Source: Enterococcus rivorum (GTDB lineage Bacteria; Bacillota; Bacilli; Lactobacillales; Enterococcaceae). Taken from it: DNA of 64,000 bases. Position numbers and translations under genes: made by a program. The notes below the pieces were generated by a model. That model was given only the letters and a program-made list of their open reading frames with translations. It was not told the DNA's origin and did not search any database. The stretch lies in the NCBI RefSeq assembly GCF_001742285.1, contig NZ_MIEK01000008.1, positions 1 to 64,000 of the forward strand. Direction: 5' to 3'. Positions 17,037 to 26,678 of the stretch are shown here, piece after piece (the first letter of the stretch is position 1; each line of letters opens with the position of its first letter).

Positions 17037-17152
17037 TGAAATTATTAAGACAAAATCAAATCATTTTATTTTCTTTGGCTTTTTTGATAAATTAGAAACG
17101 TTGCTTAAGAGAAAACATTTTTATGAATGATTGGAAATTGGAGGAAATATGG

Positions 17153-17803
17153 ATGATTGAAATTTATTTGTTCGTTAATCCTTTGGGTGGCGTCTGTCTT
17201 GATATCGAAAAGGATATTTTACATCTAGTTGAAACTGAGAATAAAAAAATACAGTTTCGCTTTATTCCTCTACTGAATATGAGAACAATTAATCATCTTT
17301 TGTCTTTGTTTAATGTTCCATCTAATGATATTCAGAAGCGAAATGAACTTTTCGAAACAATTTATTCTGCTGCCTTAGATTACAAAGCTGCTCAACTACA
17401 AGGCAAGAAAAAAGGACGTCAATTACTAATAGGATTACAAAATGCCGTGGCAAAAAATAAAATACCCTATTCTCCTGAATTGTCTGAACGCTTATTTGTT
17501 GAAGCGGGAGGCGATTTAGAAATGTATCGTATTGATCGACAATCTGATTTTGTTAAAGAATCTTTCCAAACAGATCAACAAATTGCTGGTGAAATGGGCA
17601 TTGAAAAACATCCTTCCGCTGTCGTTTATAATTATGCCTGCGAGCGTGATTACGGCGTTCTAGTTGAAGACTGTGATTCTATGGAAGAAATAAAACAGCT
17701 ATGCGAAACAACGGATGAAATGTTGCAAAATTTCCACAATAACTTGGAACTTAAACATAAAAGTGAACAAATTGTTCCCAGAGCGCATCTTCATTTATTG
17801 TAA
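17153..17803 (+). CDS. spxH: SpxH (YjbH)-type ClpXP adaptor, DsbA/thioredoxin-fold
   Basis: The 216-residue protein has the thioredoxin-like start MIEIYLFVNPLGG. Its homologues (YjbH/SpxH) deliver the regulator Spx to ClpXP for degradation and aggregate under disulfide stress. Only one cysteine (Cys13, in GGVCLDIE) remains where other members carry a CxxC-like pair. The start is the ATG eight bases after GGAGG. An ATG at 17123 lacks a ribosome site. It lies 116 bases after the CYTH gene and is followed by a strong terminator. Its client gene spxA and mecA are within 5 kb. Confidence 0.88.
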   Translation: MIEIYLFVNPLGGVCLDIEKDILHLVETENKKIQFRFIPLLNMRTINHLLSLFNVPSNDIQKRNELFETIYSAALDYKAAQLQGKKKGRQLLIGLQNAVAKNKIPYSPELSERLFVEAGGDLEMYRIDRQSDFVKESFQTDQQIAGEMGIEKHPSAVVYNYACERDYGVLVEDCDSMEEIKQLCETTDEMLQNFHNNLELKHKSEQIVPRAHLHLL

Positions 17804-17834
17804 CCTTATACCTGTTATGTATCTATATCTATAC

Positions 17835-17880
17835 AAAAAGATGTATGCTTTCTCTACAACAGAGGGCATACATCTTTTTT
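17835..17880. terminator. Bidirectional terminator between spxH and pepF
   Basis: AAAAGATGTATGC pairs with GCATACATCTTTT, with A-tract and T-tract flanks. It serves the converging spxH (+) and pepF (-) transcripts. Confidence 0.85.
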
Positions 17881-17885
17881 GACTT

Positions 17886-19703
17886 TTATTTTTCTAGCGC
17901 TTCAATCAATACTTCAAATTCATTTAATCGAGTTTCAAAAACACTCATTGCATCATCTAGGTAGTATGATTGCGTCATATCTACACCAGCTTTTTTCATT
18001 ACTTCAATCGGATAATCACTACTACCTGATTTTAAATACATTAAATAGTTCTCTAAAGCTTGAGGTTCTTCTGTCAAAATTTTCTTTGATAAAGCAGAAG
18101 CTGCTGAAAAACCTGTAGCATATTGAAAAACATAATAATTGTAATAAAAATGAGGAATTCTTGTCCATTCTGTTGTAATCTCTTCATCTTTGATTACTTC
18201 TGGTCCATAATATTTTGCATTTAGCTGACTATAATTCTCACAAAGATAGTCACTCGTCAGTGGCGTTCCTTTCGCATCCTCAACATGAATAAAATGTTCA
18301 AATTCAGCAAATTGAGTTTGTCTGAAAACTGTTCCTTTGAATCCATCTAAATAGTGATTTAAAATATACGCTCTAACATTTGGATTTGTTTCTGTTTTCA
18401 ACAAATATTCTGTCAAAATATTTTCATTTGTCGTCGAAGCAATTTCTGCCAAAAAGATAGAATAATCACCATAAACATAAGGTTGATTTTTTCTAGTAAA
18501 ATAACTATGAATACTATGACCCATCTCATGTACAAGTGTGTATAATTGATCTAAACTATCATGCCAATTCAATAGAATATATGGAGCGGTATCATAAGCG
18601 CCCGAAGAGTATGCTCCACTTCGTTTCCCTTGATTCTCTACTACGTCAATCCAACGATTATCAAAAGCTTGCTTAACTGCTGACAAATATTCTTCTCCCA
18701 ATGGTTCCAAAACTTTGAGGGTCATTTCTTTAGCTTCTTGATAACTATATCGAATAGATATCTCACCTAGGACAGGTGTATACATATCATACATATGAAG
18801 ATCCTCTAAATTCAACAACCGTTTTCTCAAAGCAATATATCTATGAAGCAAAGGTAAATGCTTGTTTACTACAGTAATCAAATTGTCATATACACTTTCA
18901 GGAATATGATTATTATTTAATGATGCCGCTCTAGCTGAAGGAAACTGGCGAATTTTAGCTTTAAAATTATGAGCTTTCACATGTGAGCTTAGTGTAGAGG
19001 CAAAAGTATTTCTGAATTGATTATATACTTTATAAAGACCTTCAAATGCATGTTTACGAACATCTCGTTCCACACTTTCCATTAATTGTCCATATACTCC
19101 ATGAGTTAGTTGAATTTTTTCACCAGTTTCATTTTCAATGATAGGAAACTCTAAATCAGCATTATTTAAAACTGAAAAGGTATTGCTAGATGCTTCAAAA
19201 ATTTCTCCTGCACCAGCCAACAACGCCTCTTGATCCGAAGATAGAATATGAGGGCGGTCAGTCAAAATATTTTCTATAAAGTGACGATATACTTCTAGTT
19301 CTTTATTTTCTTCAAAGAAATGCCAAATTTTTTCATCACTTAACGTTAAAACTTCTGGTTCAAACCATGATATTGCTTCACTAACTTTAGAAAATAGCAT
19401 ACTCGCTCTTCCATATAACGCTTGAAAAGTAGCATTTGTCGTGTCTTGATCATTCTTCAAATGGGAATATACGTAAATTGATTCAATTTTCCGATACATT
19501 GCTAAGTAATAATCAATTCCTTCTTGAAATTCTTTCGCTCCTTGCCCAAGTGTTCCTTTAAAACTCTCTGCTTTTTCTATCTCATTTGTTAGTCTCTCAC
19601 ACGCGTTATCAAAAGCAAGATCATCTTTAAAGATTTTAGCTAAATCCCAAGTTAGCTCTACTGACAACTCTGAACGCTTTGGTAATTGTTTTGTTTCAGT
19701 CAT
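17886..19703 (-). CDS. pepF: Oligoendopeptidase F (M3 metallopeptidase)
   Basis: This cytoplasmic zinc peptidase of 605 residues cuts peptides of about 7-17 residues during nitrogen use and peptide turnover. The HEXXH zinc site is LVHEMGHSIHSYF near residue 390, with the third ligand Glu in FLAEIASTTNENIL about 27 residues later. The M3B signature and the N-terminal helical domain are both present. The length matches PepF/PepB (about 600). The ATG follows GAAGGAGTGAGTGT. It runs in the same direction as coiA, 31 bases downstream, and is probably co-transcribed. Confidence 0.96.
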   Translation of the reverse strand: MTETKQLPKRSELSVELTWDLAKIFKDDLAFDNACERLTNEIEKAESFKGTLGQGAKEFQEGIDYYLAMYRKIESIYVYSHLKNDQDTTNATFQALYGRASMLFSKVSEAISWFEPEVLTLSDEKIWHFFEENKELEVYRHFIENILTDRPHILSSDQEALLAGAGEIFEASSNTFSVLNNADLEFPIIENETGEKIQLTHGVYGQLMESVERDVRKHAFEGLYKVYNQFRNTFASTLSSHVKAHNFKAKIRQFPSARAASLNNNHIPESVYDNLITVVNKHLPLLHRYIALRKRLLNLEDLHMYDMYTPVLGEISIRYSYQEAKEMTLKVLEPLGEEYLSAVKQAFDNRWIDVVENQGKRSGAYSSGAYDTAPYILLNWHDSLDQLYTLVHEMGHSIHSYFTRKNQPYVYGDYSIFLAEIASTTNENILTEYLLKTETNPNVRAYILNHYLDGFKGTVFRQTQFAEFEHFIHVEDAKGTPLTSDYLCENYSQLNAKYYGPEVIKDEEITTEWTRIPHFYYNYYVFQYATGFSAASALSKKILTEEPQALENYLMYLKSGSSDYPIEVMKKAGVDMTQSYYLDDAMSVFETRLNEFEVLIEALEK

Positions 19704-19734
19704 ACACTCACTCCTTCATAATTTTCATACAAAT

Positions 19735-20922
19735 TTATAGTATCATATTTTCAATTGGAGTAGCACTAATTAGATACTTATTCCCTAATTGGCTATGCCA
19801 ATTTCCAAAAGAAATTGTTTGATCAGAAATTATGTTATGATTATAGTACCATTTATTCTCTATCTTTTTTATTAGCTGACAAACTTTTAACCAATGAAAA
19901 AGTTCTCTTACACACTGTTGAATTAGTATTTTTTTTGAAACATTTGGGAAAATTATCAAATAAATATCTGCTTTTTCTAATTCATTCACTGCCAATATAA
20001 ATAGAGCTTCACTACAAATCCCTTCTTTCCCATAAAACTGTACCAATTCAAAAAATTTCTGTTTTACGAAAATATCTGATTGTTTACAACAAAAGAGGCG
20101 AATTCCTGGATAATAAAACCAATAAGGGAGATGCAATAAATGAAAACCTTTGTTATATAAAGTCGCCTGTACTTCTAAAATACATCGATCTTTTGTAACT
20201 AATTTCTTATTCAAATCTTGATAATAGGCCTGTACCAATTCTCTAGTATTATGCTTTCTTTGGTGGAAAAACAGCCTTTTTTCAGGGAAAGAAAATATCT
20301 GTAGTAAAGATTCACTACTGAAGCACCACTTTTTGGTAACAGAATGTAGCTGCCTATTCCATTGTTCTTCTAAATGGAACTGAATAGCCAATTCTTTCTC
20401 TCTCCAATCAATTGACCAAAGATAAAAACCACTATTTTCAGAAAAATAACATAAACTTCTAGCGACTTCCTTTATTTTGTTTTTTGGTGCTAGTTTTTCT
20501 CCGCAAATCCAAATTGGATAATAACCTGCCTCTAGATAATTCCTAGTCCTTTGAAGTAACCTGTCTTTGCTTATAGAACTACATTGAACTTCCAATGCCA
20601 GCTTTCCAATTAATATGTCTGGTCTTTGATTCAATTCTGGTAAATATGCTTCTATTTCATAATCCAAGCCATCCCTTTCACACCAACTAGCTAACGCTTG
20701 CTTCAAAAAAAGATGCTCTTCTGTCTCTCCTTCTGAGAAAGAGTCACAAGTTTTTTTACTAATATGAGCAAAATGAGCTATCTTTCTTTGACCATTTTTC
20801 AATCGAACTTGCTCTCCACATGAAACACAATACAGCTTAGAACCACGAATTTTTTCAATAAGCTCTTCACTTTCTGACATCAGAGATACTAATTGGTTGT
20901 TTTCGTCACATGCAATCAACAT
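19735..20922 (-). CDS. coiA: Competence protein CoiA-like
   Basis: The 395-residue protein has the CoiA layout: an N-terminal zinc-ribbon-like segment (LYCVSCGEQVRLKNG with KIAHFAH, residues 31-54), then a nuclease-like core (ALEVQCSSISKDRLLQRTRNYLEAGYYPIWICG). In streptococci CoiA promotes recombination of incoming single-stranded DNA during transformation. The nuclease-fold pattern D..IG...LEVQ is intact, so the protein looks functional. The ATG follows TAGGAGGGAATAGAAT. It stands between mecA and pepF, an arrangement common in Lactobacillales. No comK or late com genes are in the window. Confidence 0.9.
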   Translation of the reverse strand: MLIACDENNQLVSLMSESEELIEKIRGSKLYCVSCGEQVRLKNGQRKIAHFAHISKKTCDSFSEGETEEHLFLKQALASWCERDGLDYEIEAYLPELNQRPDILIGKLALEVQCSSISKDRLLQRTRNYLEAGYYPIWICGEKLAPKNKIKEVARSLCYFSENSGFYLWSIDWREKELAIQFHLEEQWNRQLHSVTKKWCFSSESLLQIFSFPEKRLFFHQRKHNTRELVQAYYQDLNKKLVTKDRCILEVQATLYNKGFHLLHLPYWFYYPGIRLFCCKQSDIFVKQKFFELVQFYGKEGICSEALFILAVNELEKADIYLIIFPNVSKKILIQQCVRELFHWLKVCQLIKKIENKWYYNHNIISDQTISFGNWHSQLGNKYLISATPIENMIL

Positions 20923-20983
20923 ATTCTATTCCCTCCTACTTTATAATATACGCAAATAACCTATTTTTCTTTTTACAGACGAC

Positions 20984-21025
20984 AAAAAAGTTGGAAGAAA
21001 ACTAAAATAGTTTTTTCCCAACTTA
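20984..21025 (-). terminator. Terminator after mecA
   Basis: AAGTTGGGAA and TTCCAACTT pair around an A/T-rich centre, with a T-run on the minus strand. It lies between mecA and coiA. Confidence 0.8.
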
Positions 21026-21078
21026 AAAAGCTAACAAATTAACAGTCACTTTTCTATCATCTGGTAAGAAAATTCTGC

Positions 21079-21726
21079 TTAAAAATAGTAACGGGTAAGC
21101 TCCATTGCATTTCGTTCCATGATTAATGTGCCGTATTCTGTTAATGTTTCGGGTGTTGTTGTAGATACTTTAGAAAACTCTAATAATTGAGCAATCTCAT
21201 TCTCAACTTCACTTTTTCCTAGTTCTTCTAACATAAAAATAACTTGAAGGTAATAAGTATTTTTTAGTTTATATAAATTAGTCATAACAGATGGCAAGAA
21301 AACTTCATTTGACAACTGAATCATTGCTTCAAAATCGGCTAGTTCAATCACTATATTTTTAGTTGCATCATTTGATACATCCTGACCTTCATCAACAAAG
21401 TCTGCTTCTATCTGTTTGCGAATCATGTCGCTTACATCATCAGAATTCATAGTATTCATTCCATCAAAAGAAGACATATCATCAACTGTTGCATTTTTAC
21501 TGATAAACAATTCTAGACCATCACTTTTTGGCAACACTTGAAACGTGACAGCTTCACTACCTTGGAATTCGTCTTCCACATCTACTTCTTCTAAAATACT
21601 ATAGAAAAAATTCTCTACTTCTTTATGGTTACCAAGTAAATCCAAAAAAGTAATTCCTCTGTCTGCTAAATCCTCATTACCAATTAGTACTCGGATTGTA
21701 TTCTCGTTAATATGTTCCATTTCCAT
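21079..21726 (-). CDS. mecA: Adaptor protein MecA
   Basis: MecA is the adaptor that recruits substrates (ComK or ComX/ComW-type regulators, aggregated proteins) to ClpC for unfolding and ClpP degradation. The 215-residue protein has the N-terminal substrate-binding domain (MEMEHINENTIRVLIGNEDLADRGITFLDLLG) and the C-terminal ClpC-binding domain (about 120-215), joined by an acidic linker (DDVSDMIRKQIEADFVDEGQD). The start is the ATG after GAGGTGCATTGAC (21726). The frame extends upstream to 21831 without a ribosome site. It is transcribed alone between two terminators. Confidence 0.95.
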   Translation of the reverse strand: MEMEHINENTIRVLIGNEDLADRGITFLDLLGNHKEVENFFYSILEEVDVEDEFQGSEAVTFQVLPKSDGLELFISKNATVDDMSSFDGMNTMNSDDVSDMIRKQIEADFVDEGQDVSNDATKNIVIELADFEAMIQLSNEVFLPSVMTNLYKLKNTYYLQVIFMLEELGKSEVENEIAQLLEFSKVSTTTPETLTEYGTLIMERNAMELTRYYF

Positions 21727-21946
21727 GTCAATGCACCTCGCTTTCGCTTCAATCATGAAACTGTTTCTTACGTTCATTGTAGCTGAATCCCACCAAATGT
21801 AAAGAAAAAAGTAACAATACTTCAAAAACAATTATAGACTTATCAAAATTTAAAGTAATTGATAAAAGCTTCTCATGCCTTTTTCAGACAAGCAATACCT
21901 ATCACTTTAAGATTTAAGTGATTTTTGTTTCAAATTTTCCCTTAAT

Positions 21947-21985
21947 CAAAAAAGAAAACCTTTATCTAATTTATAGACAAAGGTC
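21947..21985 (-). terminator. Terminator after spxA
   Basis: On the minus strand ACCTTTGTC pairs with GATAAAGGT and is followed by TTTCTTTTTT. It lies 12 bases past the spxA stop. Confidence 0.8.
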
Positions 21986-21997
21986 CCTTTAAAATTT

Positions 21998-22396
21998 TTA
22001 TAAACCTGCCATCAACTGTGCTTGGCGTAACTCTAATTGACGAACATCTCTTGGTAAGAAACGTCGAATTTCATCTTCGTTAAATCCTACCTGTAATCTT
22101 TTAGCATCAATCATAATTGGCCGACGTAACAATCCTGGATTCTCTTTCACTAATTCAAGCAAGTCCTGTAATGGAAGCTCATCAAGATCCATATTCAATT
22201 TCTGGAATACCTTCGAACGAGTAGAAATAATTTCTTCTGTTCCATCTTCAGTCATTCTCAAAATCGCCTTCAATTCTGAAATATTTAATGGTTCTGAGAA
22301 AATATTTCTTTCCTTGAATGAAATCTCATGCTCTTGTAACCAAGCTCTTGCTTTGCGACATGACGTACAACTAGGGGAAGTAAAAAGTGTCAACAA
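21998..22396 (-). CDS. spxA: Transcriptional regulator Spx
   Basis: Spx is an ArsC-fold regulator that binds the RNA polymerase alpha subunit and switches on thiol-stress genes. The redox centre CTSC ([14 protein letters not shown], residues 9-12) is intact. The length (132) and the C-terminal [11 protein letters not shown] segment match SpxA. The start appears to be TTG at 22396, nine bases after AGGAG. The only nearby ATG is out of frame. A weak start may limit yield, which suits a protein kept low by ClpXP. The upstream region carries a perfect TGTGA-N6-TCACA dyad. Confidence 0.96.
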   Translation of the reverse strand: MLTLFTSPSCTSCRKARAWLQEHEISFKERNIFSEPLNISELKAILRMTEDGTEEIISTRSKVFQKLNMDLDELPLQDLLELVKENPGLLRRPIMIDAKRLQVGFNEDEIRRFLPRDVRQLELRQAQLMAGL

Positions 22397-22412
22397 AGTG
22401 CATCACTCCTTT

Positions 22413-22428
22413 TGTGATTTTTATCACA
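22413..22428. promoter_or_regulatory. CRP/FNR-type dyad in the spxA leader
   Basis: TGTGA (22413-22417), six bases, then TCACA (22424-22428): an exact match to the consensus bound by CRP/FNR/ArcR-family regulators. It lies 17 bases upstream of the spxA start, downstream of the likely -10 (TATACT on the minus strand, 22470-22475), so bound protein would repress. A hairpin in the mRNA is also possible. Confidence 0.5.
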
Positions 22429-22589
22429 TTTTTAAAATAGGAGATAACAATATATCCCTATTTACTAACAGTATACCTAATTTCCATCCAAATTACCAGT
22501 AGTTTTGTAAATATTATTGTTCTACTAGCCGTTATTTAAAGACTTTCATTTATTAATAAAAAATTATTCATCACTTCTGAAAGGGATTA

Positions 22590-22603
22590 CGCAACCGCTT
22601 TCT
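22590..22603. promoter_or_regulatory. cre-like site between spxA and trpS
   Basis: CGCAACCGCTTTCT matches 12 of 14 positions of the CcpA cre consensus TGNAANCGNTTNCA. It lies about 100 bases upstream of the trpS -10 and about 115 upstream of the spxA -10, so its target is unclear. Confidence 0.35.
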
Positions 22604-22615
22604 AATTATCAACAA

Positions 22616-22656
22616 AATTAGTACAGTCTTAATTTTTTAAGAAAACTGTACTAATT
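22616..22656. repeat. 12-bp inverted repeat upstream of trpS
   Basis: AATTAGTACAGT and ACTGTACTAATT are exact reverse complements around a 17-base A/T loop, with T-rich sequence on the plus-strand side. It lies between divergent genes; it may be a terminator, an operator or a repeat. Confidence 0.6.
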
Positions 22657-22705
22657 TCACATTTTATTTTTTTTATTTTTTCTCCAACTACTCATCAATT
22701 TAATG

Positions 22706-22711
22706 TATAAT
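22706..22711 (+). promoter_or_regulatory. trpS -10 element
   Basis: A consensus TATAAT preceded by TG stands about 42 bases before the trpS ATG. The -35 (TCCAAC at 17 bases) is poor. The short leader leaves no room for a T-box. Confidence 0.55.
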
Positions 22712-22740
22712 AGTGACAGTGAATCTTATTAATTGATTAG

Positions 22741-23769
<1,029 letters not shown>

Positions 23770-23789
23770 AAAATGAAAAGTTAGTAACA

Positions 23790-23840
23790 GAAGTACCACT
23801 ATTTAAGATAATTAGTCTTGAATAGTGGTACTTCTTTTTT
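23790..23840 (+). terminator. Terminator after trpS
   Basis: GAAGTACCACTATT and AATAGTGGTACTTC pair (14 bp plus further pairs) and are followed by TTTTTT. Confidence 0.9.
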
Positions 23841-23867
23841 GTACTAAGTTTTTGGTCTTTGTTCATT

Positions 23868-25583
23868 TTAATTTCTAAATTGAGCAGCATATAAATCTCG
23901 ATAATGTCCACCTTTTAGTAATAGTTCTTCATGGGAACCTTGTTCAATAATCCCATTTTCACTAACCACAATAATTCTTGTCGCATGTTTAATGGTGGCT
24001 AGACGGTGCGCAATAATCAATGTTGTTCTACCAGCGGCTAAAGAATTTAGTGATTCTTGGATAACTTGCTCTGTCTCTGTATCTAAAGCTGAAGTTGCTT
24101 CATCTAAAATTAAAATTGGAGGATTTTTTAAAAACATTCTGGCGATAGCTACTCGCTGCTTTTGACCACCAGACAATTTCACCCCTCTTTCACCAATAAT
24201 TGTGTCTAATCCTTCACTCATCTGTGCAACAACTTGTTCTAAATGTGCTAACTTGACAGCTTTCTGGATCTCGGCCTCAGTCGCTTCTAAATTACCATAA
24301 GAGATATTCTCTCGAATCGTTCCTGGAAAAAGAAAAACATCTTGTTGGACAATCCCAATCTGATTTCTCAAAGAAGCCAACGTCATATCTTGAATGTTTA
24401 TTCCATCAACAGTAATTTCTCCTTCTGTTACTTCGTAAAATCGTGGTAACAAATTACAAAGTGTTGTTTTACCAGAACCACTTTTCCCAACAAATGCGAT
24501 GGTTTCTCCCGGGAGAATTTCAAGATTGATGTGATTTAACACTTTTGTCGAATCAGCATACGAAAAAGAAACTTCGTGATAGTTGATCTCTCCCTTCAAC
24601 TGTTGAACCGTAATAGCATTGGGTTTGTCTACTATTGTTGGCTTTTTATCCATTTCTTCTATAAAACGTTTAAACCCTGCAATTCCCTTCGGATAACTTT
24701 CAATCATAGTATTTACTTTTTCAATGGGTCGTACGAAAACATTTGATAATAAAATAAATGCTACGAACTGTCCTTCTGAGATCGCGCCTTGGATAGTATA
24801 ATAAGCTCCAAAAATAAGTGCAAATAAGTTGATTAAACGAATCAATAGATAATTATAAGAAGAACTAATTCCCATTACTTTATAAAAAACAATTTTTGAT
24901 TGACGATACAACTGATTCAACTGATTAAATCTTTTTCTCTCAAAATGTTCATTGGCAAAAGATTGCGTCACACGAATCCCACTAACTGAAGCTTCAATTC
25001 CAGCGTTAAATTCACCTAGGCTATCATAAATTTTAGTGTTCACTCTTGTCATCTTTTTATTAAAAAAGACTAGTGCAATCGTAATAAAAGGCAATAAAAT
25101 AAAGGTTGCTAAAGCTAATTGAACGTGAATTCTTAACATTAATATAAAAGAACCGATTAACGTCATAACTGTAATAAAAACATCTTCTGGTCCATGATGA
25201 GCAACTTCTGAAATTTCAAATAAATCAGACGTTAAACGACTCATTAGTTTTCCAGTTTTTTGATTGTCATAATATTCAAAAGGCTGTGTTTGTAAATGTT
25301 CATACAATTCTTGTCGCATATCACTTTCGATATTTACTCCTAATTTATGACCAAAGTAAACAACAATAAATTGCAAACCTGTATTAATTAAATAAAAAAG
25401 AAATAGCCCCAAACACGCTAACCCGATTAATCGGAACTCTCCTCTAGGCATAATTTTGTCAATTACTTGATTCACAACAACAGGAAATGCTAATTCTAAT
25501 AATCCTGCAATAATAGCACAACCAAAATCCAATAAAAATAAACGTCTATACGGACGGTAATAACTAAAAAATCTTTTTAACAT
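23868..25583 (-). CDS. ABC exporter half-transporter (multidrug/lipid type)
   Basis: The 571-residue protein fuses a six-helix membrane domain (about 1-310) to an ATPase domain. Walker A is GKSGSGKTT, the Q-loop lies in NQIGIVQQDVFLFPGTIRENISYG, the signature is LSGGQKQRVA, Walker B is ILILDEATSALD, and the H-loop is IIAHRLATI. Type IV exporters of this form work as homo- or heterodimers in the membrane. No partner half-transporter is adjacent, so a homodimer is likely. The substrate is unknown. The ATG follows AAGGAGGTCATT. No regulator is beside it. Confidence 0.93.
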   Translation of the reverse strand: MLKRFFSYYRPYRRLFLLDFGCAIIAGLLELAFPVVVNQVIDKIMPRGEFRLIGLACLGLFLFYLINTGLQFIVVYFGHKLGVNIESDMRQELYEHLQTQPFEYYDNQKTGKLMSRLTSDLFEISEVAHHGPEDVFITVMTLIGSFILMLRIHVQLALATFILLPFITIALVFFNKKMTRVNTKIYDSLGEFNAGIEASVSGIRVTQSFANEHFERKRFNQLNQLYRQSKIVFYKVMGISSSYNYLLIRLINLFALIFGAYYTIQGAISEGQFVAFILLSNVFVRPIEKVNTMIESYPKGIAGFKRFIEEMDKKPTIVDKPNAITVQQLKGEINYHEVSFSYADSTKVLNHINLEILPGETIAFVGKSGSGKTTLCNLLPRFYEVTEGEITVDGINIQDMTLASLRNQIGIVQQDVFLFPGTIRENISYGNLEATEAEIQKAVKLAHLEQVVAQMSEGLDTIIGERGVKLSGGQKQRVAIARMFLKNPPILILDEATSALDTETEQVIQESLNSLAAGRTTLIIAHRLATIKHATRIIVVSENGIIEQGSHEELLLKGGHYRDLYAAQFRN

Positions 25584-25750
25584 AATGACCTCCTTGAAAC
25601 TTTTTACTTTTACCTATTATACGGAAAGAAAGTCTCTCGTGCAAAGTTTCTGAAAAAATTCTTTCTGTTCATTTGTGAAATAATTCGCTACAATAGAAAC
25701 GAATAGTTACTATTCAAAGAAAATTGTATTGTAAGGAGCCTATTATTTAA

Positions 25751-26461
25751 ATGAACACTATTGTTTTCGATGTTGATGACACGATTTATGATCAACAACA
25801 GCCGTTTCTAAATGCGGTGCTTCGCATTTTTCCAGAAGTAAAAGAATCAGATATTCATCCTTTATACATTCGTTTCCGTTTTCACAGTGATGAGACCTTT
25901 TCAAAAGTCGTTTCAAACGAATGGTCTATTAACTATATGAGGACCTATCGAATTAATGAATCACTGAAAGATCTAGGGTATTCAGAGCCTTCTGAAATGC
26001 AGTCTACGCTCTTCCAACAAATTTACGAAGATGAGTTAGACAATATTGTTATGCATCCAGAAGTAAAAAGACTTTTAGATTATCTGAAAGAAAAAAATAT
26101 TCCTATCGGAATTATTACCAATGGTCCCACTGACCATCAATATAAAAAAGTGAAGCAGCTTAATTTAGAAAACTGGGTTCCTACTGATAATATTATCATT
26201 TCTCAAAGCACTGGTTATCAAAAACCTGATAAAGAAATTTTCTACTTAGCTGCCAAACAATTTAAGATGGAGCCTGATAAAACACTTTACGTTGGAGATA
26301 GCTTTGAAAATGATGTCGCAGGAGCTTATAATGGCGGTTGGCATTCTGTTTGGTTTAATCATCGCTTACGGTCACTTCCTGAAAAAGAAGAAGCTACTCA
26401 TCTCTTTGAAATTCAATCTTTTGATACTCTTTTTGAAACAATTACAAAAATATTTAAATAG
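25751..26461 (+). CDS. HAD-superfamily phosphatase (YjjG-like)
   Basis: The 236-residue cytoplasmic hydrolase starts IVFDVDDTIYD, giving the DxDxT nucleophile Asp7 and acid/base Asp9. Motif II is GIITNGPT, motif III Lys is in GYQKPDKEIF, and motif IV is YVGDSFENDVAGA. These are complete for an active phosphatase. Members of this group dephosphorylate nucleotides or small sugar phosphates; the substrate is not readable. The ATG lies 13 bases after AAGGAG, a rather long spacing. It is a single gene. Confidence 0.92.
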   Translation: MNTIVFDVDDTIYDQQQPFLNAVLRIFPEVKESDIHPLYIRFRFHSDETFSKVVSNEWSINYMRTYRINESLKDLGYSEPSEMQSTLFQQIYEDELDNIVMHPEVKRLLDYLKEKNIPIGIITNGPTDHQYKKVKQLNLENWVPTDNIIISQSTGYQKPDKEIFYLAAKQFKMEPDKTLYVGDSFENDVAGAYNGGWHSVWFNHRLRSLPEKEEATHLFEIQSFDTLFETITKIFK

Positions 26462-26476
26462 TAACATAATAAAAGT

Positions 26477-26650
26477 AAGAGGATGAGACAAAACTAAAAA
26501 TCAGTTTTGTTTCATCCTCTAAATGTGAATAAGCGGTGGTCAAAAGTCTGGGTCTTCGGACTTTTCCCGCAAGTCACTCAAATCATAAAGCGTATGCGCT
26601 TTGCGATCCAATTTCTCGCCCAAAAACGACCTCTGTCTCAACCTCTCTCT
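26477..26650 (+). repeat. Interspersed hairpin repeat family 2, full copy
   Basis: A ~175-bp element opens with an 18-bp stem (AGAGGATGAGACAAAACT at 26479-26496 against 26503-26520, one mismatch). It ends with TGTCTCAACCTCT, an inverted match to its own start (GGATGAGACA / GGTTGAGACA). A second copy, truncated, is at 36230-36305. Between the HAD gene and the converging SNF2 gene it may also serve as a terminator. Confidence 0.65.
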
Positions 26651-26678
26651 TATTTACTAAATAAAAAGTTATGACTAA

